From contig NC_092193.1 in the NCBI RefSeq assembly GCF_043641665.1, positions 10,160,501 through 10,224,500 of the forward strand: a stretch of DNA of 64,000 nucleotides, written 5' to 3'. Every line of letters begins with the position of its first letter. Position 1 is the first letter of the stretch. Position numbers and translations under genes: made by a program. This DNA is from Enoplosus armatus (Eukaryota; Chordata; Actinopteri; Centrarchiformes; Enoplosidae). Of this stretch, positions 39,695-51,400 are shown piece by piece. A model generated the notes under the pieces. That model worked only from the letters and a program-made list of their open reading frames with translations. It was not told where the DNA came from and made no database searches.

Positions 39695-40260
39695 CTTGGT
39701 CTTTTTTTTTTTTTTTGGAGCGACTAACTCTTTTTTTTTTTTTTACAACGGCAACACAAATATGCAGACTAGAATTTGGGATTCAAGCGATGCGAACAAA
39801 AGAAGTCCGCGCGAATTGATGGTCTGGAAAACGATCGGCGCAGAAGCATCAATAGTTGGTCGCCAATTGCAACAAAACGCGGCTCTTGTTCATATTATTA
39901 AAACTTGACTGTGATTCATTTTCCGTTATTGGCCAGATCTATCCAGGGCCCTTTCTTTTCTGTGGCTTACAAACCCGCAATGCCTACCACTTGGACACTC
40001 CTTTCTGGGCTACAGCGCTGTTTTGGTCAAAGCCGTCTTCCTTAGTTGCTCTGCTAGAAGGAGACAATGGGCTCGGCTTCAGCAAGGCGCCCTGGTCCAC
40101 TGCCTTCAATGCGTTGTTTCTGCGCTGAAATGAAATAGCGTTTAGTCCTCTTTGGTCCAAGTGGTCCCTGCCCAGCGCCCTCCTCCGCATGCTGAAACGT
40201 CACCCATCACGTAATTGTACTTGAGATGGGGGAGGGTGTGATTGGATTTGGTAGAGGGGG
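39695..40260 (-). promoter_or_regulatory. AGAP3 5' leader and probable promoter region
   Basis: Read on the minus strand, the leader carries two poly(A) tracts just before the start codon: 15 A at 39702-39716 and 14 A at 39731-39744. Further upstream are CCAAT boxes in minus orientation at 39928-39932 and 40241-40245, and a CRE half-site (CGTCA on the plus strand) at 40198-40202. The region from the coding exon outwards is richer in CpG than the flanks. No TATA box is evident and the transcription start is not determinable from sequence alone. Confidence 0.45.
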
Positions 40261-40908
40261 AGAAAATCGCAACGTGCACATCATTATAATAACCTACCTG
40301 ACAGTTATGCAACCACAAAAAAAGGGATACTGCAAGATACAAAAGTAGATGCTGCAATTACATTAGGATTGTAATTGTTGTTAAATCGCAGTAATATTAT
40401 CTCATGTAAGCCTACACAGCCACACTTTCACACGTGCGTGTACGCGTGCGTGGACGCGCAGGTACGTACACAAACTGCAATGTGGGCTTATTTTTTTTTT
40501 TACTTTGCACCAAATGTTTACCCTCTTGTAACTCCAAAATACTCAATGTTTATGTTCAACTCAATATCTTAGAGCATATTATAGATGGATGTCCGGCGCA
40601 ACAATGACCAAATATTGGTTATTTCTTGCTAGAGGCCATCTCTTTGACATACACATATAAAAAATAAAAATAGAAAAAAAAAATAGTCACGATAAGTAAC
40701 ATTTTACATTGGATAAACGATAAAAAAAAAGCAGTCATGTAACAGAGTTTTGTCAGTCTTCGTATTTAAACACATACCTGGGTGTCACATTAGGCCAAGT
40801 CTCTCCAAATATCACTGCATGTGATATTACATACATTATTGACTCTCATATGACGTGGTGTGATATATGGATCATAGTGGATCGTCCTTCACTGAAAAGG
40901 AAAAGACA

Positions 40909-40922
40909 GAGCCACCTGCTGG
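40909..40922 (-). promoter_or_regulatory. CTCF-like core motif, 13 of 14
   Basis: On the minus strand the sequence is CCAGCAGGTGGCTC, which fits the CTCF consensus CCASYAGRKGGCRS at 13 of 14 positions (T for R at position 13). It lies about 1.2 kb upstream of the AGAP3 start codon, between the two divergent genes, where an insulator would be plausible. Occupancy is not shown by sequence. Confidence 0.5.
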
Positions 40923-43900
40923 TTTGAATGCACGTTACAACAACAGCTGTTCAAGGCCAGATGTCTGTCACAATTAGTCAAGGTTGCAGTGTTGGTGCAG
41001 CAGTGTGGAGTTTCACATAATGACTGATCTCAGCTAGAGACAGAGTGTAATTTGTATGTTTGCAATATGTCATACGTTCAGGTCCAGTGTCATAACTTTT
41101 CTGATGCATGAAAGGGAAAAACTGGGCCAAGATTAAAAAGTTTTATGTGAAGAAAAAAAAAGTCATTAAAATATAATGCAGGGAAAATTAAAGCACTACA
41201 GTTCCTGAACTCTCAGGCAGCCTGCAGCTCTGAAACTACTTCCTCACACATTAATAATATGGAGTGCAATAACCATTTCTTTATTATTCGTCCCAGTATC
41301 ACAGTTAAAAACACAGCTTCAATCTTGAGATTAATATTGGTTTTACCACAGAGTGATTTCCAGGGGACATAAATGTAGATAATAGCCATCTTAGCATTTT
41401 TGTTCAGTATTTTTGAAAGGCATGAAAAAGTGCCAATAGTTTCTAATGACTGCCATGGTATTTACTTAATTTAATGCTTGTGAAAGTCTGTTTTTCTTTC
41501 ATGTAATTATGTTTATCAAATTCATTATGTAACCCAACCTGTTCTGACAGCAGAGATGATGATGCACATCTCTGCAACAGCTGCAATATGACACATAACT
41601 TTTTATTCTTTGGTACAGCAGCGTCGTGTCTGAGCAATTATACATTCGGCACCAAGAGTAACCTGCTGCTTTGAAGATTATCATCATTATTTATGATTTT
41701 CATGAATTAATGAGCAATGCTGTGCCAAGTAAACAACTTGCAACATGCCTGTGTCTTCATTCTCCGTGTCTGCTTGTGATGAGGGAGCATCTTAAGAAGC
41801 CATTATTGTATAGCTGTTGATCAGCTATGCTTTTTATGGTTATTTTCTGGAAACCTACTGTTTTCAATACATTTTCAGAATCTGAAGCCAGCAGACATAT
41901 ATACTTCCTTTTCTGCGTATGTTATCATCAGCCTTCTGCCTCTATCTGCTGGCCAAATGTGGAACTTCCTGTCCCAAACACATTACTATGCTCATCCTGT
42001 TGCACTCCATTTTAGTGTGAACATCATTTATAAGCAACCATGATTGTTTAATCTGGCTATAAAGATTTTGTCACTCTCCAGTTCATTTCATAACAATGTT
42101 CCACTTATGACCTATTTGCATAACAAACTCCTGCCTGTGGTCGAGCTCTTCTGATAAATACAAAGCAGCAGGGAGCCACATGTTAAATTTGGTGGAAGAT
42201 CAGATATAAAATTGACTTTCTAGCCTTTTCCAAATAACTTCACGTTCCTGATTATCTGCAGCTTGTACTCAGAGTTTCATTCTCTGTTCTGTGCGTTTAC
42301 ATGATGCAGTTAATTCTCTGGCTCATTTAGTATGTATTGACACATGATAATATTGGCACTGCTATTATGGACCCTGATCGTTTCAACCAGGAAGAAAGAA
42401 AAAGAGAGTGAAGTGTTTGTTAGTTTGAATAAATTCAAAATAAAGTCAGTTGAATGATAAGTTTAAGTCCGCTTCACTGAACTGCACAATGACCTCGGTA
42501 ACATGAGCAAAATATCTCCCAATTGACTCGTTTGGTCTCTTGCTCCAAATGATCTGCTAGGGCCTGTGAGAACCGTCCCAGGACACTGGAGGTCGCCATG
42601 AATACTGGAACAGTCGAGTTTTATTTACACCCAGAGAGAAAAAACATTGGGGGAGCAGTTTTGTGAAACCTGTCTGAATTATACATTCTCATTTTAACTT
42701 GCAGAGAAGAGGACTAAATACAAATCTTCTAGCTGATACTTTCCCCATCTTAATAACTCATTGTGGCCAAAACCTTCATGTGAAGGCTACACTATAAAAA
42801 CCATTTAGTGTATCCTGCACTTGAACTCTGAAGACAAGATGGAGCCCATCTCAAATTATTGCATCTTTATCCATCAACCACAAATGACCCCAGAAAAGCA
42901 TCTTCCGGCAATGTACCATACATACAGTAATGAATTAAATTAAGATGCATTGTTATTGATCGGATAATAAAACTATAGTTGGATATAATGCACACAGACA
43001 GCTGAGCAATGGAATAAAAGGCAGAGCTATGATGCCACTCAAGGAACGCAGGAAAGTCTTTACATACTTCTAACTTAAGTTTAATTATCTTATTTACTAA
43101 TACTTAAGGTATTTTTGCTCAGTTTGAACAAAACGGGCTGTGATATTGTGCCAGCTGACCAGAAAATATACACAAAGCACTATAAATATGCAGTTAAGTT
43201 TAAGTGTAAAGGCCCAGTCACATGTGATTTAAGTGAATTGGTTGTGCCTCCCTGCCGCTCATTCATGACCTCCATTGATGTCATCTCTGACTGTAGTCAC
43301 ATATAAAACAAACAATGACACACTGTTTCTTTGCTTTTACACTGTAAAACACACTTCAGAAATCTCTGAGTTGACTTACCCATATAGGCCAACAGTTGGT
43401 CAGGAGCAACTAATGTGTTCATGTGGGACCTCAAAACTTCATTCATAACTTAATGTTTGTGATCCAAAATGAGTTCTGTCCTCAAACACAGAGAAATTGA
43501 ATATGGAAGGCTGAATTGACTTTTGTACTGTTAATGTAATATAGCTTAGTTTCTTTTTTTGAACCTTAGTTTTACAGAAGACAGAAGTGTGTTTTCGTTT
43601 TATCTTCTGTTAAGTATGCAATTACATAAATACATCATAAATCTTACAAACCTGAATTTGAAGAAAAGCGGGAATAAGCTTAATAAATGACAAAAATACA
43701 TTAATTCCTCAGGACAAAATCAGACTTACTTGCATGCACAAGAGACGGCATCATTTCATAAGCAAGCTGAACTAGTTGCAGAGGAGGGGAGGTGAGTCTC
43801 TATTGATTCTCTTTTATGTTGAGGCACTCGAGTGTGCCATCCGAGACATCAGCTTAAACTACCATCTAAGGATGTAACCAGTGCAGTGCACAGAGAGCCA

Positions 43901-45153
43901 CTGGCCTTCACAAGCACAGGCCTCTCAGAGGTTTCAGATAGCTGTGCCTGGATCAGGCCAGTGACCTTGCTGGCAGACTTGGCTGAGCTCCTCACTCTTT
44001 TTCTGTTGCTCAGGTTCAAGTTATTAAGCCATTTCAAATCCACTGAACTAAACTCCAATGAAACAAGATCATCCTTTTACGAAACACTTTAATGGAGTTT
44101 ATTTTGAGCCAGAAAAACAAATAATTCACAAGTTGTTACAGGAAGGTATTTTCACTTCCTCGATATACAGGTTATTCCTGGTGTTTGATTATAACAGAAC
44201 AAGTAGTTAATTGTTATTGTTTTGTTAGGTGTTAGAATTGAATAACAATGTTATGTCTTAGTTCATAAGATGCACTGATTTTGTTATAATGCTTATTAGC
44301 ACCCCCAAACTCTATAACAAAAGCAAGGAGTTCTTTACCCAAAACAGCACATAAAAAATACAAATTTATTAGCAACAAATTTACAAAAGCATTTCCATAC
44401 TACCACAGTTTCACATACAGATTTCAGAATATTCCTTGCAATGCTTCGTAAAAACCGTTCCCTTTGGAAATCTTGAGATCTTGAGACCAGAATTTAAAAT
44501 GAAGTTCTGTAGGTTTGAACAATGCTTGGCCACACAAGACATGTTTGATTAATGGACAAGCAGGTGGAAAACAATAAAGTTGTTGTAACCCCAGTGCTCT
44601 GTTAAAGGATAACTTGATATGTCATGACTTATCTAATTTATGAGAATTGCTTATAAAGATGATTTTTGAGCTGGTTTCAGGAGTCAACGACAGAAAATGA
44701 TGAATTACTTATGTTGGTGATTTGGAATTCTGTTATTAGAGTTTTGTAAGAGGTTTAAAAGAGAGTCAGACCTCAGTGGGCTCTAACTGACAAACATAAG
44801 TAACATCATAATGTAGGATAACGTACCGTACATTCCTTGCAACCAATGGAGTATATACTGTCTTTATTCATGCATAGCCCCTTTACATGTAATATATGAA
44901 ATATATCCACACTTGGCATAATTACAATGCCTTATAGTCGTTTTGGTATTTTGTCACTTTCATCAAGTGTCCAAGCTCAGTTTTTACCGTTTATATTTTT
45001 TTTATTATTTCTTCATTTGCACCACTCAATAGGAGTGTTAGAGAACAGCATAATGGCAGGGATTTAAACCCTGATCCTTTGGTTAAAGAACTTCTTCCTA
45101 TTTACACTATTGCTCAAAATTACAACACAAGAGTGGACATTTTCTAAGGGCTG

Positions 45154-45201
45154 CAGTGACCTCTTGTACAGTGACTTTGTGTACTGTACAAGAGATCACT
45201 G
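45154..45201. repeat. 19-bp inverted repeat with one mismatch, 10-nt loop
   Basis: CAGTGACCTCTTGTACAGT and ACTGTACAAGAGATCACTG pair except for one C/A position, around the loop GACTTTGTGT. It lies in the AGAP3-RB1CC1 intergenic region. The stem is shorter than a normal pre-miRNA. It could be the core of a small palindromic repeat. Confidence 0.85.
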
Positions 45202-46474
45202 TTGGTAGGTAGAAAATCTGAGACTTTTTGTTCCACAAATCTTGACTGAAGTGATACGTGGTGATGTGAGAGATAATAAGGAGAGAAAGAAAAAGGAAAC
45301 ACCCATTTGATGTATCTGGGTGAAGTAAATTATTGTGATACAGTGACCTCTAGGGGGAGTTTGGATTATGAAACATTACAAGGATTAAAGGGTCAGTTCA
45401 CCTAAATTAATAAACAAACAAAATAGTAACCAGAATTATCATGCAGTTTGATTGCCCCATGGCTGTGCCAATTACATTTTCAATCAATCAATAAAAAGTT
45501 ATTCATCTCTGACAGTTATGGTGTAACTAGGCATAATTTTAATAAGCCAACTCATGTGGGATAGATTTGTTTATTTGAATACATGATGTACATTATGTAC
45601 CGAGATTATATTTGGGATAAGAATCTGACCTCATCATTCCCCACAAGCATACATTCAATTTAGCACAGTAGACATTAGGGAGTAATAACATTAATGATTG
45701 TACTACTTTCATTTATGACTTAGACGTTTAGAGACTTAGGCATTTATTTATTTATCTACTTGGCAGCAACTGGTATTTGGTCTTTCTAAAAAGCATTCAA
45801 GGTTGGGTTGCAAAAGTGTGATGAATGACAGCAACCCGTGCACATTGATTGAACTCCGTAATAATAAAGGAAAAACACTTAAGGATAGAACTGTATTGAT
45901 TGATTGTTTGGCTCGTTGTCAGGGATTTCGGTTGTATTAATCCCTTGTATGAGTCACTTCCTATTTGGTTTTTCAGATCACCCACTTAACCAAAGCAAAT
46001 CAAAATCAGTTGCTGCAACTTTTGCACGGGCGATTTTAGTTATTTATTTCGGATTTTTTTTAGAGCGTAATTACCTTTTTCTTTCATGTCTTAAACCACG
46101 AAAATTATGCCCAAATAAAGAATATATAAAACGATGAAAAGTTGTAGTTTAGAGCTGGCAATAAGTCGCAAACTACCTCCTCGCTGCAGCAAAATAGGAT
46201 CATCCACACACTGCAGCCTTACATTAACCACACCCCTTCTCATGTTGCAGCAAAACACTCGACAGCGTTTTTTCTGTTATTTTCCCAGAATACACCTGGA
46301 AAAGTACAGTGACGAACGCATATACTGATGGGAAATTTGACACTGATGTAAGAACCGAATCTTCTGAACCTATTCAGTGGGTTACACATCTTTATTTGTT
46401 AATGTTCTTTATTGATGCCAGTAGGTGTATTGGTAATGTGGACAACACAAAAAAATGATAAAGAATAAAAGTAT

Positions 46475-46477
<3 letters not shown>

Positions 46478-46513
<36 letters not shown>

Positions 46514-46522
46514 TTATTTATT
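46478..46522. repeat. (AT)16 microsatellite followed by TTTA repeats
   Basis: 32 bases of alternating A and T at 46478-46509, followed by TTTA units to about 46522. AAAT units recur at 46601-46636. Confidence 0.95.
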
Positions 46523-46959
46523 TTTTGAAAGACTGGTAAAAAAAAAAGACTTGATTACATACTGAAAGAAGTATTATGGAAAGCCAAAAGAATAAGTAAA
46601 TAAATAACTGAATATTTATTAAATAAATAAATAAAAATCAAAAATAATGTTTGAATGTAGCCTTTATGGAGGCAGTGAATAAAGCAGACAAGAAAAAGCT
46701 TAATATTTCCTTTATGCCAGCTAGCTACTTTCAAATGTAATCTTGATCAAATTAGACATATGTAGTCTGACATGACCATTTAGAGTTAGCTAAATTACTA
46801 TAGTTTGTATCTTTGATGTTGCCTACTTAAATGATACATTTTGTTAACTGCATAAGAATATAAATTCAGCATAAAAGGTTCAACACTTAACTTTAAAATG
46901 TATATATAAAAGTAGTAAACTAACCTATCTTGCAAAACAACTGTGTTAATCTAGCGTGC

Positions 46960-47348
46960 AGTTGGATCGCTGCTGATCGGATCGTTTACGGACCGCACAT
47001 CAGCAGATGACAACAACAAAACAGACAGAGCTACTGAGAGGGTGTTAGCGTAGTTAGCTACCTGAGATAAACAACTGGTGGTTTTGTCCGTGTGTTACAG
47101 CATCTCGGCTGGGGTTTTCCAAATTAGATTTTTTACAGCAACATGGTTAATCTGCGCAACTAACCATGGTTGTCAGTTATTCTAGTCTAGTTTAGTCCAG
47201 CTAACGTTAGCTAAGTGGCTTGCTAAGCTAGCTCTATGTATGCCAAGCTAAAACAGGTTAGCTAGCTAGCTTAGTTGCTAGCTTGTTAGCTAGCCAACTC
47301 GCCTAGGCGAGGTGGAGACCAAGAACAGGGAGATGCGAGCAAAGTGAG
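46960..47348 (+). promoter_or_regulatory. rb1cc1: RB1CC1 promoter and probable non-coding first exon
   Basis: A clear donor, GTGAG|GTAAGA, ends a probable 5'-untranslated exon at 47348. The next acceptor is at 48347-48348 (TTTTTGCAG), just before the coding start. The region 47160-47300 is packed with GCTAGC/GTTAGC units. The exon start and transcription start cannot be placed. A five-codon upstream ORF (ATG CGA GCA AAG TGA) occupies 47333-47347 if this exon is used. Confidence 0.45.
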
Positions 47349-48348
47349 GTAAGACCAACGAAACCATTTATTTAATTAATTCAATGTGTAATGTAATCCT
47401 TATACCAATATAAGTCCAGGCAGGTGATGCTGTATATTTTGGCCAATCTTATTACATTTGTCAAATTCATCGACGTTAGAAATAGCTATCCTGCGCTAGC
47501 CTGACAGCTGTGTTAGCTAATAGCCAGTTAGCGCAGTCAGCGGGTTATTATTGACTAGCAAGCTTGCTAGCAGCTGCTGCTGGCCCCTTCTTTGGCACTG
47601 TAACCATGACTAACTGGAGACCTTGAAGTTAATAGCAACTGTTAGGTGTCAGTGTTCTCAGTCCTAAAAACAGCAAACATAAACATTTGTACTCTCGTAA
47701 CCCTGAATGATAGCAGGCCCGCAGACGTGCAAACAGTTATTAACGGTAATTAGCGAACCGCCGTTCACATAGTCTGTGATAGCAACTTAGCTGGTAAGGT
47801 GTTTTATATTGTCGCTAAGACAGTTATCCTTTAGTTTGCGCTAACTCTATTATGTAGTATCTTTTAACTTGGTACTTCATCCGTGTAGCCTTCTGGCTCG
47901 TCAGTCTCCTACCAACAAATGGCAGCTTTGTAAGTTTGACTTTGTCTTACATAGACCAACATATTAGGTGACTTCTTACATATTAAACACTTGACAGTAG
48001 CCAGTAACCAACGGCATGGTGACTCAGCTAACAAGGTTGTTATTCTGTAGACAATAAAGTGCAAGGGCCTTTCAAGTTCAGGTGGAAGGGATGACATGTT
48101 GGCCTTTTGTTAAAGCTCATGATATAAATGGACCATAGTTATAATATCAATACACATAATAACACTCTATGTTGTAGCAAGAAATCGCCTTACATAGGCA
48201 CAGTATTAGTCAAGTAGCTTTATGGCATTGTGGTTTGAGTAAGTGGCAGCATCACCTCTCACCAGAACTCATTTAATGGTAAGGAAAACTAAAATGTAAA
48301 AACTGAGACTATCAGCTATCTTATGTTCATGTTTGTGTTTTTTTGCAG

Positions 48349-48481
48349 GGTGGCCTTGAAAGACTAAATGAGCAAGATAGAGAAGCGAGAGGAACTCTGG
48401 GAGATTCAACATGAAGTTGTATGTGTTCCAGGTCAACAATGGCAGCACATTGACATTTGACACTGATCTTGCTGTCCAAAC
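48349..48481 (+). CDS. rb1cc1: RB1CC1 coding exon 1
   Basis: Acceptor TTTTTGCAG at 48348 and donor AC|GTAAGA after 48481. Coding starts at 48411 and gives residues 1-23 plus a split Thr codon. MKLYVFQVNNGSTLTFDTDL is the start of the ubiquitin-like fold. Confidence 0.93.
48368..48460 (+). promoter_or_regulatory. Upstream ORF overlapping the RB1CC1 start
   Basis: ATG at 48368 opens a 30-codon frame ending TGA at 48458-48460, 50 bases past the RB1CC1 start and in another frame. Its start context is weak (T at -3, A at +4), while the main ATG at 48411 has A at -3. Ribosomes initiating on the upstream ATG cannot reach the main start by simple reinitiation, so leaky scanning would be needed. A translational brake on RB1CC1 is inference. 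Confidence 0.6.
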
Positions 48482-51400
48482 GTAAGATACTGGCATTTTA
48501 CCATTATTAGTCAGAAATAGTGGTCTGTACATCTTTGCTATTGTGACCTAAATAAATTCTTCCTTTGTCTCAGTGTACTGGAGCTTAAACATGCCATCCA
48601 AGCCAAATATAAGATTGCAATTCAACATCAAGTCCTTGTTGTCAATGGAGGGGAATGTATGGCTGCAGAGAGACGTGTCTGCAGCTACAGTGCTGGCACT
48701 GTAAGTTTATACAAGTTTTGTGTGCTTTTTTTTGCCCTGAAGGAATACATGTTGCATATGTGATTTTCTGATTACTGGTGTCTTACTGTTGATCTTCAGG
48801 AAACCAACCCCATATTCCTGTTCAACAAAGAGATGATCTTGTGTGACCGGGATCCAACGATCCCCAAAACCACCTTCTCGATTGAGAGTGAGATTCAGGT
48901 TAAGGTGGAGGAGTCTCTGCTGATGCCAGCTGTCTTTCACACTGTTGCCTCACGAACACAACTTGCTCTGGTAGTTATCCTTTTTTCAAAGCTGCCTTTC
49001 ATTGGGGAATCTTTGGCCTAAGAAATTGCTGTTGAATGTTTCCCTGTCATTGTGCACTACCTTTTAGAGTTTAACTTTTTTTTAATAATGTGTATATTTT
49101 TAAGTACAATATAAAATCATTGTAACTAATCCATTAACTATGGAATGCGTTTAACTTGTCCTGACATTGTTCATTTTTTGCTTCTCCAGGAAATGTTTGA
49201 AGTTGCCAATAAACTTAGCTCTTTCTGTGAACGTTTGGTTCATGATGAACACCTTCAACACCAAGGCTGGGCTGCTATTATGGCTAATCTGGACGACTGC
49301 ACTCTCTCTTATCAGAAATTGCTCATGAAATTTGACACTGCATACATAAATTATCAACGTGACTTGGAAGAAATTAAGGTTAAACTTACAAAGTAAGTGT
49401 TGGCTCACAGAACATGATATTTTGTTAGTTTTTAACTTGAAATACAAAGTGCTGCATGCTTATTAGTAATTAATATCTGCATATTGCCTTTTCTGACAGT
49501 AAGTATTTGAAATGATTTAATCACAATCTTAGCTTAATTCAGTAACTGAAATAAGAGTAAATAAATGCAAGTGGTGATATCATTTTGCTAATAGGAAATG
49601 AGCTTGATGAACTTGATGTCTTAATGCATGTTTTGTTATGATTGCAGGTTAGGTACAGCAGTTTCTGTTATGGCCAGGATACCTCTGCTGGAATGTTTGA
49701 CAAGACACAGTTACAGAGAGAGCATGGAGAAGTCCAGCTCAACTCCAGGAAAGGATTCAGATGAGACGGAAGAAGAAAAATCCACTGACTCTGTGCTCCG
49801 CCCTACTGACGCACAGAGGCCCTCCAAGTTATCAGCATCCTTCCCTGCTTCGGGGACAGCCACATGTGAGCCAACTGGAGACCAAGAAACAAGTGAAATG
49901 ACTGACAGTGGTGGGCTGAGAGCTGCGCTATTAGATGATGACGACACTCCAGAGTTTGCCAACCCGTCCTCCTTCAATGTCACACTATTAGACTGGATCA
50001 ACGTGCAAGACAGACCCAATGATGTGGAATCAGTTGTGAGGAAATGCTTTGACTCCATCAATAGGGTGAGTCACAGATGTATAACTAGACATGTCAAAAT
50101 AGAGTTCTAAATATGTGGTGGAAAAAAGTATTAAGTGAAATGTTGTTTCTTTTAGCTTGACCCACGGATCATTCAGCCCTTCCTGGCAGATTGTCGTGAC
50201 ACAATTGCCAAGCTAGATAATCAAAACATGAAAGCCATCAAGGGGCTTGAGGACAGGTTGTATGCTCTAGACCAAATGATTGCAAGCTGTAAGAAGTTGG
50301 TGAATGAACAGAAAGAACTTGCTCAGGTATGTCAAGTAAGAGATAAACACCATTAAATGATTTTCTCTATCTACTCTCTTTCTATTTTTTAAGAATTGTG
50401 CTAACATGTTGTCTCTTGCAGGGATTTTTGGCCAATCAGAAGCGGGCTGAAAACCTGAAAGACACATCTGTTCTGCCTGACTTGTGTCTGAGTCACACCA
50501 ACCAGCTGATGATCATGCTCAACAACCACAGGAAGCTGCTGGACATCAAAAAGAAGTGCACCACTGCCAAACAAGAACTTGCAAACAACCTTCAAGTCCG
50601 ACTCAAGTAAAACTGAAAACCACTTCTTCCCCAATATTTATTGTTCTACTTGTTTTATAACTCACTACTTTCTTCACATATCGCTTTTGGCTTGTTCTTT
50701 TGAATCTAGGCTTACTGGTTTTAATAATTCCAAAGTCATCAAATCATGTTGCAACTTTAACAGTGCTAATGATTTTGCATTAGATGGTGCTGCTACGTGA
50801 TGCTTCATGCAGACCAGGATGGCGAGAAACTTCAGGCTCTGCTCAGACTTCTGACAGAGCTAATGGAAAGAGTGAGGGTGGTGGAGGCCCTCAGCACGGT
50901 GCCCCAGATGTACTGCTTGGCAGTGGTGGAAGTTGTCAGGAGGAAAATGTTCATGCGCCACTACAGAGAGGTCAGTGCTAAATGCCATTATTGGACAGTA
51001 ATTTTGCGTTCAGACATAGTGATACAAAGAGGTGCCTCACTGAATCTGTAGCTTTCGGGCGTGTTTAGCACTAAGCACATAATTTACATATTCAGCTCTA
51101 ATTGGGCAGTTGTTCTCTGATTTTGCCACTCTAGAGAGAACAAGCCTATTATGTTGTTTACTGGTGCTTGACAATTAAGTTCATTTTAAGCTTTTTTTTT
51201 CATTGTTATGTTATGGGGGACTACTTGCTTTTCATTGGCATTGCGGCCCTGTATCTTCCTGGAAATGGAACAGGCCTTGATGCCCTTTCATGTGGGACAT
51301 CCTATTTAGCAGGCTCATGAAGGACTAGGAGTGTATCACTGTGTGGTTCAGTAGTTGAGCTATTGGTTGCTGCCCTCATTTCATAAGCGTAAGGCTAAAA

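Larger units (their letters stand above)
40261..46959. other. Intergenic region between divergent AGAP3 and RB1CC1
   Basis: No exon recognised on either strand. It holds a CTCF-like site (40909-40922), a hairpin (45154-45201), a probable degenerate repeat with AAAGGGTCAGTTCACCTAAA (about 45388-45407), and AT and TTTA/AAAT simple repeats at 46478-46522 and 46601-46636. Confidence 0.5.

Noticed and set aside
45348..45362. CCTCTAGGGGGAG as a CTCF site
   Set aside because: Lacks the key C of GGC and the A at position 3.
49711..50061. 116-codon minus-strand frame
   Set aside because: Antisense shadow of RB1CC1 coding exon 5.
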